The notes beneath the pieces were generated by a model that saw only the letters and a list, made by a program, of their open reading frames with translations, was not told where the DNA came from and made no database searches. Shown here piece after piece: positions 28,006 through 36,404 of a stretch of 64,000 nt of DNA (the stretch's first letter is position 1; each line of letters starts with the position of its first letter). Source of the DNA: Bradyrhizobium sediminis (GTDB lineage Bacteria > Pseudomonadota > Alphaproteobacteria > Rhizobiales > Xanthobacteraceae); the NCBI RefSeq assembly GCF_018736085.1, contig NZ_CP076134.1:4722501-4786500 (forward strand), written 5' to 3'. Both the position numbers and the translations under genes were made by a program.

Positions 28006-28035
28006 GGGGCGGATCAGCGAAGCGTGATCCGCCCC
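28006..28035. terminator. Hairpin terminator / REP-like sequence between convergent genes
   Basis: GGGGCGGATCA and TGATCCGCCCC form an 11-bp stem around GCGAAGCG, followed by TCTTCT. The core GGCGGAT-AGCGAAGCG-ATCCGCC is a common dispersed repeat form in rhizobia, so it may be a REP that doubles as terminator of the DUF1127 gene and of the regulator gene from the other side. Confidence 0.6.
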
Positions 28036-28062
28036 TCTTCTACAATCGTCGTGAAATGCGGA

Positions 28063-29637
28063 TTACGGCAGTCCAGCTTGGCGCAATCCCTCCTCGAATC
28101 GGGAAACGTTCTCGGCCTGTTGATAAGGCCCCAACCTGTCTTTCAAATTGGAAAGGACCAGCGTGGGATTTAGCTCTCGCAGCCTGGCCAACAAATGACG
28201 GGCCTGCTCCATATGTCCAGCCATCGCATTGCTTGCGGCAGCGATGCGCAGCGCAGGTTGGAAGTTTGGATTGTCCTGCAATGCCATTGCAGCCCAGCCT
28301 GCCGCTTCTTCGTAGCGGCCGGCAAAGAAATATGCATGCGCGACGCCGCTTCGCATTCCGCCCATCCGTGGATCTAGGGGATCCAGGCGCATAGCACGCG
28401 CGAAGCGTTCGATCGCAGCTTCGGGCTCTCCGAGCCAACATTTCACCCATCCGCCGAAACGCCACGCCTCCGCCAGATTGGAATTCAGCACAAGCGCCCG
28501 CTCCATTAAGTCGGCGGCTGCGCCGAGATCGTGAACGACAAACGCTAAGGCCCATCCGCTCGCGGCGAGCGCGATCGCATCGTCTCTGCCCAGTTCGATC
28601 GCTTTCCGAGTGAGCCGCACAACCTCGGCCATCTCATTCGGAGTGACTACAATCCAACCATCAGCCTTAAGGCGGGCGAAGCAGGAGGCGGCACGCCCGT
28701 AGGCACATGCGAAGTCTGGATCAAGCTCGATTGCACGATAGAACAGGCGTAGCGCCTCTTCGTTCGCTCGCTGGCCAGAAAACTGGTAAAGCTTGGCCAT
28801 GCCGCGCAAATAGAAGGCGTAAGCATCCAGACTCTCTGTCGGTGTACGCTTGGTGTACTCGATCTCCGCGTTTTCCACGGCGGGTGCAATGGCGGCGACA
28901 ATGCTCTCGGTCACTCGATCCTGCAAATCAAATATGTCGCCAAGCCTACCATCGATTCGGTTCGCCCAAAGATGTCCCCCGGTTGCAGTATCGAGGAGCT
29001 GTGCCGTGATCCGTATGCGGTTTGCTGCTTTGCGGACGCTTCCTTCCAGAACATAGCGCACCCCAAGCTCGCGCCCGACCTGCTTCACATCGACCGCGCG
29101 CCCCTTGTAAGTGAAGCTGGAGTTCCGAGCAATGACGACCAACGCCTTGAAGTGAGATAGCGCCGTTATGATGTCATCGACCATTCCGTCAGCAAGATAT
29201 TCCTGCTCCGGATCGGCGCTCAGGTTGACGAAGGGGAGAACCGCGATTGAAGGCTTATCAGGCAGCCTGAGAGCCGGCTGAGGCGATTCGATCGGGCGAC
29301 CGGCGATGGTTGGATCTGCGTCCCCCCGTGCCTCCTGCACGCGTCCGATGAAGCGGTAGCCCTTGCGCGGCAGTGTCTTGATGAGGCGCTGCTCATCGCC
29401 GGAATCGCCGATCGCGTTCCGAGCTGCATTCAGCCGGGTCGTCAGCGCGGCGTCAGATACGACACGGCCGTTCCAGACCGCCTTGATAATCTCTTCCTTG
29501 CTGAGGACGCGTTCCCTGTTGCAAATCAAGTAGTCGAGCAGATCGAATACTCGTGGCGGGACGGAAACTATGTCGGTCCCGCGGTGCAGTTCGCGCCGTT
29601 CAGCGTCAAATACGAACTCATCGAAGAAATAGCGCAA
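28063..29637 (-). CDS. Winged-helix transcriptional regulator with TolB-like and TPR domains
   Basis: The 524-residue protein has an N-terminal OmpR/CadC-type winged helix (about residues 1-95, VSPPRVFDLLDYLICNRERV-like region, LPRKGYRF end). A FlgO/TolB-like linker domain (PSIAVLPFVNLSADPEQEYL, then YVLEGSVRKAANRIRI) follows, then TPR repeats to the C-end. Such proteins lack a membrane helix and may sense metabolites through the TPR/TolB part. The start is a TTG at 29637 (the only in-frame choice). It is divergent from the solute-binding protein gene, so it may control that operon; this is inference. Confidence 0.82.
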   Translation of the reverse strand: MRYFFDEFVFDAERRELHRGTDIVSVPPRVFDLLDYLICNRERVLSKEEIIKAVWNGRVVSDAALTTRLNAARNAIGDSGDEQRLIKTLPRKGYRFIGRVQEARGDADPTIAGRPIESPQPALRLPDKPSIAVLPFVNLSADPEQEYLADGMVDDIITALSHFKALVVIARNSSFTYKGRAVDVKQVGRELGVRYVLEGSVRKAANRIRITAQLLDTATGGHLWANRIDGRLGDIFDLQDRVTESIVAAIAPAVENAEIEYTKRTPTESLDAYAFYLRGMAKLYQFSGQRANEEALRLFYRAIELDPDFACAYGRAASCFARLKADGWIVVTPNEMAEVVRLTRKAIELGRDDAIALAASGWALAFVVHDLGAAADLMERALVLNSNLAEAWRFGGWVKCWLGEPEAAIERFARAMRLDPLDPRMGGMRSGVAHAYFFAGRYEEAAGWAAMALQDNPNFQPALRIAAASNAMAGHMEQARHLLARLRELNPTLVLSNLKDRLGPYQQAENVSRFEEGLRQAGLP

Positions 29638-29796
29638 GCTGCCATGACCTGGGTTACGTGCGACGGGCTGGTGCCGAAAGATAAGCCATCAGTGAGCAAA
29701 TAGTAAGCCGAAGGTTAAGCGCGTACGGACATCTCCTGGTACGGTCTTCGTGTGAAGATTCAAGTCGTTGAACACAGGTCGCTGAAGGAGGATGCC

Positions 29797-30774
29797 ATGA
29801 GCATTTCCAATCGCTCCGCCGCTGTCATCGCTATCCTTCTGGGCGTCGTCTTGTCCTGGAGCTCTGCTGTCGTTGCCGCCGACTGGCCGCATCGGACTGT
29901 CCGTTTGATTCTACCCGTACCGGCGGGGAGCGCGGCAGATTTCAGCGCCCGGCTCTTTGCGGAGCGACTTTCCCAACGCTGGGGACAGCCCGTCATCGTG
30001 GAAAATCGGCCGGGAGCCGATGGGGTGATCGGAGTCTCTGCCTTTCTCAGCGCCGACGACGATCATACCCTGCTTTATTCAATCTCGGCCGTATATACCG
30101 TCCATCCGATTACGCGCGAGAAATTGCCCTATGATCCGGTTCGTGAGCTGGTCCCGATATCTCCAACTTCGGACGTTGTCCTTGCAATAGCGGCCAGCGA
30201 AAAAAGTTCGATCCGCTCGCTCGACGGTCTGGTTCAAACGGCTCGCGCTCAACCGGGCAAGCTGAACTGGGCCGGCTCGCCTGGTCTTCCGCCCTTCGTT
30301 GTAGGAGGGTTCTTCAAGAATTCGAAACTGGATCTCGTTGTTGTTTCCTATCGCGACCTTGCCCCTGCTCTCCAGGATCTTGGCGAGGGCCGCATAGATG
30401 TATTCGCTCACGCGCTGGGTGTGATCATGCCGCAGGTGCAGTCAGGCAAAGCGCGGCTCCTTGCAGTTGCGAGCGACGTCCGCGTGCCGCTTGCTCCTGA
30501 TGTGCCGACCGTAACCGAAGCCGGATTCCCCGAGCTTCGAATGGACGGCGTGGTGGGATTTTACGGCAAACGCGGAATGTCCGAGGCGTTGCGTGACCGG
30601 ATTGCATCTGATGTCCGCGCCGTCGCAAGCGATCCCGGCATTCGTGAAAGACTGGCCGCCGTTGGACAGGCCGCTCGTCCAGGCACCGCGTCCGAGTTCG
30701 CCGCTTTGCTGGACCAATACCGTCGACGCCTTGCTGATCTTGCGAAAACAATCGATTTCAAGGCGACCCAGTGA
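29797..30774 (+). CDS. Tripartite tricarboxylate transporter-type substrate-binding protein
   Basis: A 325-residue Bug-family periplasmic binding protein with a Sec signal peptide (MSISNRSAAVIAILLGVVLS, cleaved before ADWP). The family features are WPHRTVRLILPVPAGSAADF and ENRPGADGVIGVSAF, with the Asp/Gly motif and PTVTEAGFPELRM. No TctA or TctB membrane gene is near, so it is an orphan receptor. ATG 29797 has a GGAGG site. Its stop overlaps the next start as GTGA, so it is coupled to the O-methyltransferase. Confidence 0.85.
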   Translation: MSISNRSAAVIAILLGVVLSWSSAVVAADWPHRTVRLILPVPAGSAADFSARLFAERLSQRWGQPVIVENRPGADGVIGVSAFLSADDDHTLLYSISAVYTVHPITREKLPYDPVRELVPISPTSDVVLAIAASEKSSIRSLDGLVQTARAQPGKLNWAGSPGLPPFVVGGFFKNSKLDLVVVSYRDLAPALQDLGEGRIDVFAHALGVIMPQVQSGKARLLAVASDVRVPLAPDVPTVTEAGFPELRMDGVVGFYGKRGMSEALRDRIASDVRAVASDPGIRERLAAVGQAARPGTASEFAALLDQYRRRLADLAKTIDFKATQ

Positions 30775-31793
30775 CGAAGGCCCGTCATGTGACGTCCGAC
30801 CCTCGGCTCGATCTGCTGGGCCTGATCAATGGTTTTCAGATCACGCAGGCAATCCGTGTCGCGGCAACCCTGCGAGTCGCCGACCATCTGAATGACGGGG
30901 CTCGTTCCGCCGGCGAACTCGCGGCACTGACAAGAAGCCATCCTGATTCGCTGTACCGGCTGTTGCGGGCGCTCGCTGCAGTGGGTGTTTTCCGGGAAGA
31001 GGAAGACCGAACGTTTACGCTCACTCCCATGGGTGATTGTTTGCGTACGGATTCCGGGACGCCGCTCGGGGCGTGGGCGGAAGTCGTCGGGAGTCCCTAT
31101 TTTTGGCAAGCTTGGGGCCACCTGCTGCACAGCGTGCAAACCGGCGAGAACGCATTTCAAGATCTGAACGGCAAGGACGTGTGGCAATTCCGCGCCGAGC
31201 ACCCCGAACACTGCGCAACGTTCGATCGGGCGATGACGCAATTTTCACGCGGCAGCGCCGAAGCGGTGATCCGCGCTTATGATTTCGCTCCGTTTCGCCA
31301 CATCGTGGACGTGGGCGGCGGGCAAGGTTTGATGTTGGCAGCGATCCTGCGCGCTCACCCTCACGTCCGCGGCACGCTGTTCGATCAGCGGGACGTCGTA
31401 GCGCAAGCAAGGGCTGTATTGGCGGAACGCGGCGTCATCGACCGGTGCAATATCGTGGGTGGAAGCTTCTTCGAAACGGTGCCTGAAGGCGCTGATGCTT
31501 ATCTGATGCGGGTGGTAATTCACGATTGGGAAGACGATGAAGCCATCGCCATCCTGAAAGTGTGCCGGCGCGCGACGGGGGAAGCTGCAAAATTGCTTCT
31601 CATCGAACGGCTCGTCGGGCCCCCAAATGAAATGCCGGCAACCAAGTTCAGCGATCTGAATATGCTTGTCTCGCCGGGCGGACGGGAGCGAACGCGCGAG
31701 GAGTTTTCAGACCTCTTTGCCAAGTCCGGCTTCGAGTTGACGCGCGTTTTTCCGGCGGGCATCCACAATGTGATTGAAGCTCGACCGCTCTAA
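30771..31793 (+). CDS. SAM-dependent O-methyltransferase (family 2)
   Basis: The 340-residue protein starts at GTG 30771, overlapping the upstream stop. It has an N-terminal winged dimerisation domain (about residues 12-95), the SAM motif IVDVGGGQGLMLAAIL (about residue 172) and the catalytic region RVVIHDWEDDEAIAIL with the base His (about 250). The layout is that of hydroxyneurosporene/plant-type O-methyltransferases, which methylate phenolic or polyketide hydroxyls. The pairing with a Bug-type binding protein and regulator is unusual; perhaps they handle an aromatic compound. Confidence 0.85.
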   Translation: MTKARHVTSDPRLDLLGLINGFQITQAIRVAATLRVADHLNDGARSAGELAALTRSHPDSLYRLLRALAAVGVFREEEDRTFTLTPMGDCLRTDSGTPLGAWAEVVGSPYFWQAWGHLLHSVQTGENAFQDLNGKDVWQFRAEHPEHCATFDRAMTQFSRGSAEAVIRAYDFAPFRHIVDVGGGQGLMLAAILRAHPHVRGTLFDQRDVVAQARAVLAERGVIDRCNIVGGSFFETVPEGADAYLMRVVIHDWEDDEAIAILKVCRRATGEAAKLLLIERLVGPPNEMPATKFSDLNMLVSPGGRERTREEFSDLFAKSGFELTRVFPAGIHNVIEARPL

Positions 31794-31890
31794 GCCTCGC
31801 GGATTATCGCCCATCCCGTATCGGGGGGAAGAACACCTGGAAACTGGAGTTTCGTATTCCGCTTTTGAAAATCTCGGACGTCCGCTTCGG

Positions 31891-32212
31891 GTGTGCGCCG
31901 TGACAAGGCGGCGCTTTTCCCGTGGGTGCAAGTCCCACCCGGCGACCGCTCCAGCCGGAAGCAACCGGAGCAGGCATGGAGGAGACGAAATGTCTGAAGC
32001 CTTCGGATAGCGGGTCACGAAATACGGTGACCGCGCGAGTGTGCAGGCCGCAACGCGAGTGAACGCCGAGCAAGCCTCGAAAAGGACGATGTGCAGGCCG
32101 ACCCGGCGACCCTTCCGGGGGAGGCTGACACGGCTGGGTGAGATGAGCGAAGACCACGCCCAGCCGCTGCACCGGGGTAGTGGCGGCAGCATGTACACAA
32201 GGAAAGATCCAT
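31891..32212 (+). mobile_element. 5' fragment of a group II intron (domain I)
   Basis: The stretch starts GTGTG (the GUGYG 5' end of group II introns), then pairs GCGCC with GGCGC. It has the GTGGGTGCAAGTCCCACC hairpin that marks domain I, and the AGGAGACGAAATGTCTGAAG helix. It ends near the CATGTACACAAGGAAAGAT stretch. No domain V (the conserved 34-base hairpin) and no reverse-transcriptase frame follow, so this is a dead 5' end. The boundary at the right is approximate. Confidence 0.6.
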
Positions 32213-32530
32213 GCGCTGACCGACCGAACGCGAATCTGGCAAGAGCCTGAGCGGGAGCGTGTCACGGCAAAGCCTGAGATTGTCATCGTTGACGGTCATG
32301 CCTTTAGCTGGCAACGCCTCCGCGGGCTGCGGCGGCAACGGCTTGAGGTAATTCAAGCCGCCCAGCCTCGGCAGCTCGCTCTGTTCGAGCTGAAAGACGA
32401 TTGCCGCCCTGCGGCCGAGCGGACTGCAGCCGGCCGCTATGCTGAGCCGACCCTTTTTGCCGTTACGCCTGCGCGCCGAGAAGCGAGGGATAATCGTTGG
32501 ATGATTTCTACACTTGTTGCAGCTCCCTGA
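32180..32530 (+). CDS. Small protein of mobile-element type, start uncertain
   Basis: The convincing part is about 88 residues from 32261: TAKPEIVIVDGHAFSWQRLR, then a basic helix and QLALFELKDDCRPAAERTAA followed by GRYAEPTLF. The 'LALFELxDDCRPxxERTAxGRYxEPxLF' pattern is one I associate with small hypothetical proteins of rhizobial plasmids and integrative elements. The codon where the usual Met would be is GTC (32261), and the open frame runs back into the intron fragment. The gene may have lost its start when the intron fragment formed. No function is known. Confidence 0.45.
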   Translation: MAAACTQGKIHALTDRTRIWQEPERERVTAKPEIVIVDGHAFSWQRLRGLRRQRLEVIQAAQPRQLALFELKDDCRPAAERTAAGRYAEPTLFAVTPARREARDNRWMISTLVAAP

Positions 32531-32858
32531 GCACACCGCGTTAATCGCAATGCCAGGCGCTTCGGCGCGCTTCCCAGGTTTTCGGCGGCGGTTAAGGGCG
32601 TTGGTCGCTCATTCCCTTGACATTCCTTTCGATCAGAAAGCCAGCATCAGCGGCTTTGAATTTATGGGGTTTATGCCCGCGCGCGCATCGCCTTCAAGGC
32701 CGCTCGTTTCAGTCGCCTTCGGCTCCCTGCCAACTCCGCGCCGCTTCGCGGTGCCCTGCGGGCAGCCTTTGAACGCGCCGCTTTTCCGCGCGGGCCTTTG
32801 TGCCCCACGAAGCCGCGCAAGGTGCATGGCTTTCAAACCAAGTACGAAGGAACATCAA

Positions 32859-33074
32859 ATGAGCAGCCCAACCAACCGCCCGAGCCACCGGGTTTACGCC
32901 GTGACCAAGAACGGTGAGCGCAGTTTTTGGCAGCCGATAGGAGGAGCCTGGGTGCACGCCGACGGTTGGGGCTTCAACGTGAAGCTCGATTACCTCCCGC
33001 TCAACGGCGCGGAGATCGTCATTCGCAAGCCGAAGGTCGAAGAGGCCGACGTGCCGGCAGGCGAAACCGCCTGA
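32859..33074 (+). CDS. 71-residue mobile-element-associated protein
   Basis: An ATG with a GAAGGAA ribosome site opens MSSPTNRPSHRVYAVTKNGE and continues with WQPIGGAWVHADGWGFNVKL and LPLNGAEIVIRKPK. The 'VTKNGxxxFWxxIGxAWxHxDGxGF' pattern is common in small proteins near DUF736-type genes on rhizobial plasmids and integrative elements. It is predicted to be a small beta-rich protein of unknown role. A GC hairpin follows the stop. Confidence 0.7.
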   Translation: MSSPTNRPSHRVYAVTKNGERSFWQPIGGAWVHADGWGFNVKLDYLPLNGAEIVIRKPKVEEADVPAGETA

Positions 33075-33080
33075 TCCTTC

Positions 33081-33102
33081 GGGGCCGCCTTCGGGCGGCC
33101 CC
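33081..33102 (+). terminator. GC hairpin after the 71-residue gene
   Basis: GGGGCCGCC and GGCGGCCCC pair around TTCG, 6 bases after the stop. The T-run is lacking, so it may be a weak terminator or stability hairpin. Confidence 0.55.
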
Positions 33103-33164
33103 ACGTACTATGAACCAGAGGATTCGTTCGGGCGCGCTGCGACGGGCCAACTAGCTAGGGCGTG

Positions 33165-33362
33165 AACCCATAAACTTGGAGGGGACGGCGGACGTCCGCT
33201 TTGGTGCGCATCACGGACTGAAGTCGGACATGGCCCCATGTCCGAAAACCTTCACATTCGCGTCGTTTTGACCCTCTGCCGGCCACTTCCGGTCTACCCC
33301 TATGAACGGACATCGCTAGACCGGCCCGGTTGGTCCGGTTCGTGCCACAAGCGGACGTTAGT
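33165..33362. repeat. Degenerate dispersed repeat (GGACxTCCGCTT type)
   Basis: This gene-free stretch contains GCGGACGTCCGCTTTGG, GGACATGGCCCCATGTCC, CACTTCCGGTCTACCCC and GAACGGACATCG, which is the vocabulary of decayed intergenic repeats in rhizobia. Parts recur at 34268. It is not an intact element. Confidence 0.4.
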
Positions 33363-33378
33363 GCGCGAGTTCCGCGTG

Positions 33379-34209
33379 TCACGCTTTCCGAGCGATCAAC
33401 TCGACTGGTGCGATGCGGCCATTGGATATGTTCTGGATCATATTTTGCACCTTGTCCGGTGTGTTCCGGCCCATCAAGATATGAAGCCCAAGAGGTGGTG
33501 GGCCACCCGCTGCCGCGGTTCTGGCGCGTAGTTGACCAAAGAACGCAAGCGCGAAATCACGCCGGTTACGTTCGGCAATGACCGAAAAACCGGCCGCTTG
33601 CAGCGCCTCACGGTATTGAGCAGGCTTCGCCACCGCACTTGACGTTGCCGTTGTTGCCCACGGAACAGGATACGTAAGCTCACCATCGCCAACCTTCATG
33701 ACGTCATAAATCCCGAAAAGTGCGTTTGATCGCAGCACACGGCCAACCTCCGAACAAAGTTTTGCTTTGTCGTCGATATTCATGCCTACATGCAGCATGT
33801 ATGCTCGGTCGAAAGCGCGATCAGCAAACGGCATTGCAAGCGCGCTGCCTTGATGCAGTGAAATACTGTTGTCCAGCCCGACCCACCTGCACAGGACCTT
33901 TGCGGTCTCCACATATTCGGGTGTCAGATCAATTCCAGTCACCCGACACCCATACCGGTTGGCAACAAAGCGCGCAGCTCCCCCAAGGCCACATCCTACA
34001 TCGAGTACATGCTTTTCCGGGGAGAGGTCGAGTTGACCGAGAAAATCTTCGGATGCCTGACGGCCCCCGATATGGAACTCATCAACAGGAGCGAGATCAT
34101 CGACGGTCACGGAATTGATGGTTTTGCCGAGGGACTCGATCCCACCGCGGATTGCAGCAGCCAAGCCTCCATGCGTGTAGTGATCGGATACATCCTGCTG
34201 AGTTGGCAT
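33379..34209 (-). CDS. Class I SAM-dependent methyltransferase
   Basis: The 276-residue protein has the SAM motif HVLDVGCGLGGAARFVA (about residue 67), GIDLTPEYVETAK (motif II) and AFDRAYMLHVGMN (motif IV region). The layout resembles small-molecule C- or N-methyltransferases (ubiE/sarcosine methyltransferase type). Its N-end has HYTHGGLAAAIRGG, a segment typical of such enzymes. It is isolated, flanked by decayed repeats on both sides, and its substrate is unknown. Confidence 0.85.
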   Translation of the reverse strand: MPTQQDVSDHYTHGGLAAAIRGGIESLGKTINSVTVDDLAPVDEFHIGGRQASEDFLGQLDLSPEKHVLDVGCGLGGAARFVANRYGCRVTGIDLTPEYVETAKVLCRWVGLDNSISLHQGSALAMPFADRAFDRAYMLHVGMNIDDKAKLCSEVGRVLRSNALFGIYDVMKVGDGELTYPVPWATTATSSAVAKPAQYREALQAAGFSVIAERNRRDFALAFFGQLRARTAAAGGPPPLGLHILMGRNTPDKVQNMIQNISNGRIAPVELIARKA

Positions 34210-34267
34210 GGTCCGCCTCCTGAAAAAGATAAATGTAATTTGGTGAGCTTACCGATCGCACGAGGCA

Positions 34268-34345
34268 CCGCCAATGTCCGTTTCGGGTCATTCGCGACCG
34301 AGTCCCTACAATAGCAAGTCCGGCCATGTCCGCTATGCCGCTGCA
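34268..34345. repeat. Degenerate dispersed repeat, second patch
   Basis: CAATGTCCGTTTCGGGTCATTCGCGACC and CCGGCCATGTCCGCTATGCC-like words resemble the 33165 patch and sit upstream of the methyltransferase gene. Confidence 0.35.
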
Positions 34346-34457
34346 AGCGCCAGTAAATTCCGCGCATTAGTGGCCCTGCGACCAGGCATTGCGGCTTGTT
34401 GGTAACGCCTTGGATATGTGCCCGGGATTCGAGGTGAACACGGCCCATGCCGCCCCG

Positions 34458-34892
34458 TCAGTTCGGAAACTCCACCATCGCCTCCCCCGTCGCGACCTTC
34501 TCGCCGGTCTGGTTGCGCACCATGACGTCGATCAGGACCCAGCGCGAATTGGCGGTTACCTGCTTCGATTTCACGATTCCGGTGGGCTGGATGGTGTCGC
34601 CCGGCCTGACCGGCTTGACCCAGCGGGTCTCCAGGCGGCGATGGATCGCGCCCGCCGGATAGGCCCAGTCGGTGAGCATCCGGGTGATCAGCCCGAAATT
34701 GTTCATGCCGTGCATGATGATGCCGCCGAAATTGGTCTTGCCGAAATTGCCCTTCATGTAGTCGTCGTCGAGATGCAGCGGGTTGTAGTCGAGCGAGCCG
34801 TCGCAGAACAGGCGGATGGATTCGCGGCTGACCGCGAATTTCGGCCCGTCGATGGTGTCGCCGGCGTTCAGGCTTTCAAACGTTGCTGTCAT
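34458..34892 (-). CDS. MaoC-family hot-dog dehydratase
   Basis: The 144-residue protein is a single hot-dog domain of the MaoC type, which hydrates enoyl-CoA. The catalytic-type segment is SLDYNPLHLDDDYMK (about residue 32, with Asp and His), followed by GGIIMHGMNNFGL. It lies 19 bases after the second MaoC-like gene in the same direction. The two probably act together as a heterodimer, a known arrangement for this family. Confidence 0.85.
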   Translation of the reverse strand: MTATFESLNAGDTIDGPKFAVSRESIRLFCDGSLDYNPLHLDDDYMKGNFGKTNFGGIIMHGMNNFGLITRMLTDWAYPAGAIHRRLETRWVKPVRPGDTIQPTGIVKSKQVTANSRWVLIDVMVRNQTGEKVATGEAMVEFPN

Positions 34893-34911
34893 GATTTCAC
34901 TCGCTCGCCCG

Positions 34912-35388
34912 TCATTGCGGCCGGATGGTCCAGCCGCGGCCGGAGCAGATCACTTCGCCGTGCTGGTTGAAGAAGACGTTGTCGTGGACCACGAACAGCC
35001 GCTCGCGCTTGATGAACTTGTCGAGCGCGCGCGCCTCGAGCCGGATGAGGTCGTTGGGGCGCGCCGGAATGTTGTAGCTCCAGGACTGCCCGGCATTGAC
35101 GGTGCCCGGCGAGCGCATCCAGTCGTCGGCAGGCGTGCAGGAAAACATCAGGAGGATGTGGATCGACGGCGGCGCGATCAGTCCGCCATAGCGGGTGGTC
35201 CTGGCATATTCCTCGTCGAAATAGATCGGGTGGTCCTCGCCGACCGATTTGCAGTACAGTTCGATCGCTTCCCTGGTCAGCGTGTAGGGGATGGTCTTGC
35301 GCGGCTCGCCGGGGATGATGTCGTCCCAGACCTTGCGCAGATTGGCGTGTTTCCAGAAATCGGTCTCGAAGGCTTCCGCTTGCGCCAT
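34912..35388 (-). CDS. MaoC-like N-terminal hot-dog dehydratase (FAS1-DH-type)
   Basis: The 158-residue protein has the hot-dog fold: TREAIELYCKSVGEDHPIYF in the active-site loop position and YGGLIAPPSIHILLM at the long helix. It resembles the N-terminal half of two-domain MaoC/FAS1 dehydratases, so it is the partner of the downstream gene. Both genes run away from the amidohydrolase gene. The reaction is likely hydration of a CoA-bound enoyl intermediate in a degradation route. Confidence 0.85.
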   Translation of the reverse strand: MAQAEAFETDFWKHANLRKVWDDIIPGEPRKTIPYTLTREAIELYCKSVGEDHPIYFDEEYARTTRYGGLIAPPSIHILLMFSCTPADDWMRSPGTVNAGQSWSYNIPARPNDLIRLEARALDKFIKRERLFVVHDNVFFNQHGEVICSGRGWTIRPQ

Positions 35389-35511
35389 GCCGTCCCTCCC
35401 GTATCCGCTATCTTGTCATGCCGTCTTGTCATGCCGCCTTGCGGAATTCGTTATATAGTATAATCAATTCGCCGGAGTGTAAAATCAAGCGGCCCAGCCG
35501 GGGAAAACAAG

Positions 35512-36396
35512 ATGTCCAAACTGAAGCTGCCCAATATCGACGAGGTCGTGGCGATCGACATCCACACCCATGCCGAAGAGCCCTGCGGCATGCATGGCGA
35601 CGACGGCTATGACGACTTCCAGGAGAAGATGGCCGACTACTTCAAGTCGCCGAACAAGCACCCGCCGACGGTTGCGGAAACCGCGGCCTATTACCGTTCC
35701 AAGAAGATCGCCGCGGTGATCTTTCCGGTCGACGCCGAACGCGAGACCGGATTCCGCCGCTACAACAATTACGAAATGCTGGAAATCGCCGCCGAGAATT
35801 CAGACGTGCTGATTCCGTTCGCCAGCATCGATCCGCACAAGGGCAAGCTCGGCGTGCGCGAGGCCAAGAAGCTGATCGAGGAGTACGGCGTCAGGGGCTT
35901 CAAGTTCCATCCGACGATGCAGGGCTTCTACGCCAACGACCGCATGGCCTATCCGCTGTATGAAGCCATCAACGACGGCGGCGCGATCGCGCTGTTTCAT
36001 ACCGGCCAGACCGGCGTCGGCTCCGGCATGCCCGGCGGCATGGGAATGCGGCTGAAATATTCCAACCCGATGTACATGGACGACGTGGCGGCGGATTTCC
36101 CCGACCTCAAGATCATCCTCGCGCATCCGTCGTTCCCCTGGCAGGAAGAAGCGCTGTCGGTCGCGACCCACAAGCCGAACGTCTATATCGACCTCTCCGG
36201 CTGGTCGCCGAAATACTTCCCGCCGGTCCTGGTGCGCTACATCAACAGCATTTTGCAGGACAAAATGCTGTTCGGCTCGGACTGGCCGGTGATCACGCCG
36301 GACCGCTGGATGGCGGACTTCTCAAAGCTCGACATCCGCGACGACATCAGGCCGAAAGTGCTGAAGGCCAACGCGCGGAAGCTGCTGGGGATCTGA
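35512..36396 (+). CDS. Amidohydrolase-family metal-dependent hydrolase (Amidohydro_2)
   Basis: The 294-residue TIM-barrel enzyme has the N-terminal metal ligands AIDIHTHAEEP, a middle GFKFHPTMQGFYAND, IILAHPSFPWQEEAL and the C-terminal GSDWPVITPDRWM. It is related to ACMSD/decarboxylase-like amidohydrolases (usually aromatic acid decarboxylases or hydrolases). It is divergent from the two MaoC genes. The short space between (about 120 bases) has an AT-rich near-palindrome TATATAGTATA at 35453-35463. The set suggests aromatic or acyl-CoA breakdown, by inference. Confidence 0.85.
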   Translation: MSKLKLPNIDEVVAIDIHTHAEEPCGMHGDDGYDDFQEKMADYFKSPNKHPPTVAETAAYYRSKKIAAVIFPVDAERETGFRRYNNYEMLEIAAENSDVLIPFASIDPHKGKLGVREAKKLIEEYGVRGFKFHPTMQGFYANDRMAYPLYEAINDGGAIALFHTGQTGVGSGMPGGMGMRLKYSNPMYMDDVAADFPDLKIILAHPSFPWQEEALSVATHKPNVYIDLSGWSPKYFPPVLVRYINSILQDKMLFGSDWPVITPDRWMADFSKLDIRDDIRPKVLKANARKLLGI

Positions 36397-36404
36397 GGCC
36401 GCCC

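Noticed and set aside
31891..32212. Reading the 31891 structured stretch as an IscB-type guide RNA (HEARO)
   Set aside because: The GUGYG start and the GGGTGCAAGTCCC hairpin fit group II intron domain I better, and no HNH/RuvC gene follows.
33160..33378. Possible tRNA or riboswitch in the structured gap before the methyltransferase gene
   Set aside because: No anticodon arm, T-loop or CCA pattern is present; the hairpins look like decayed repeats.
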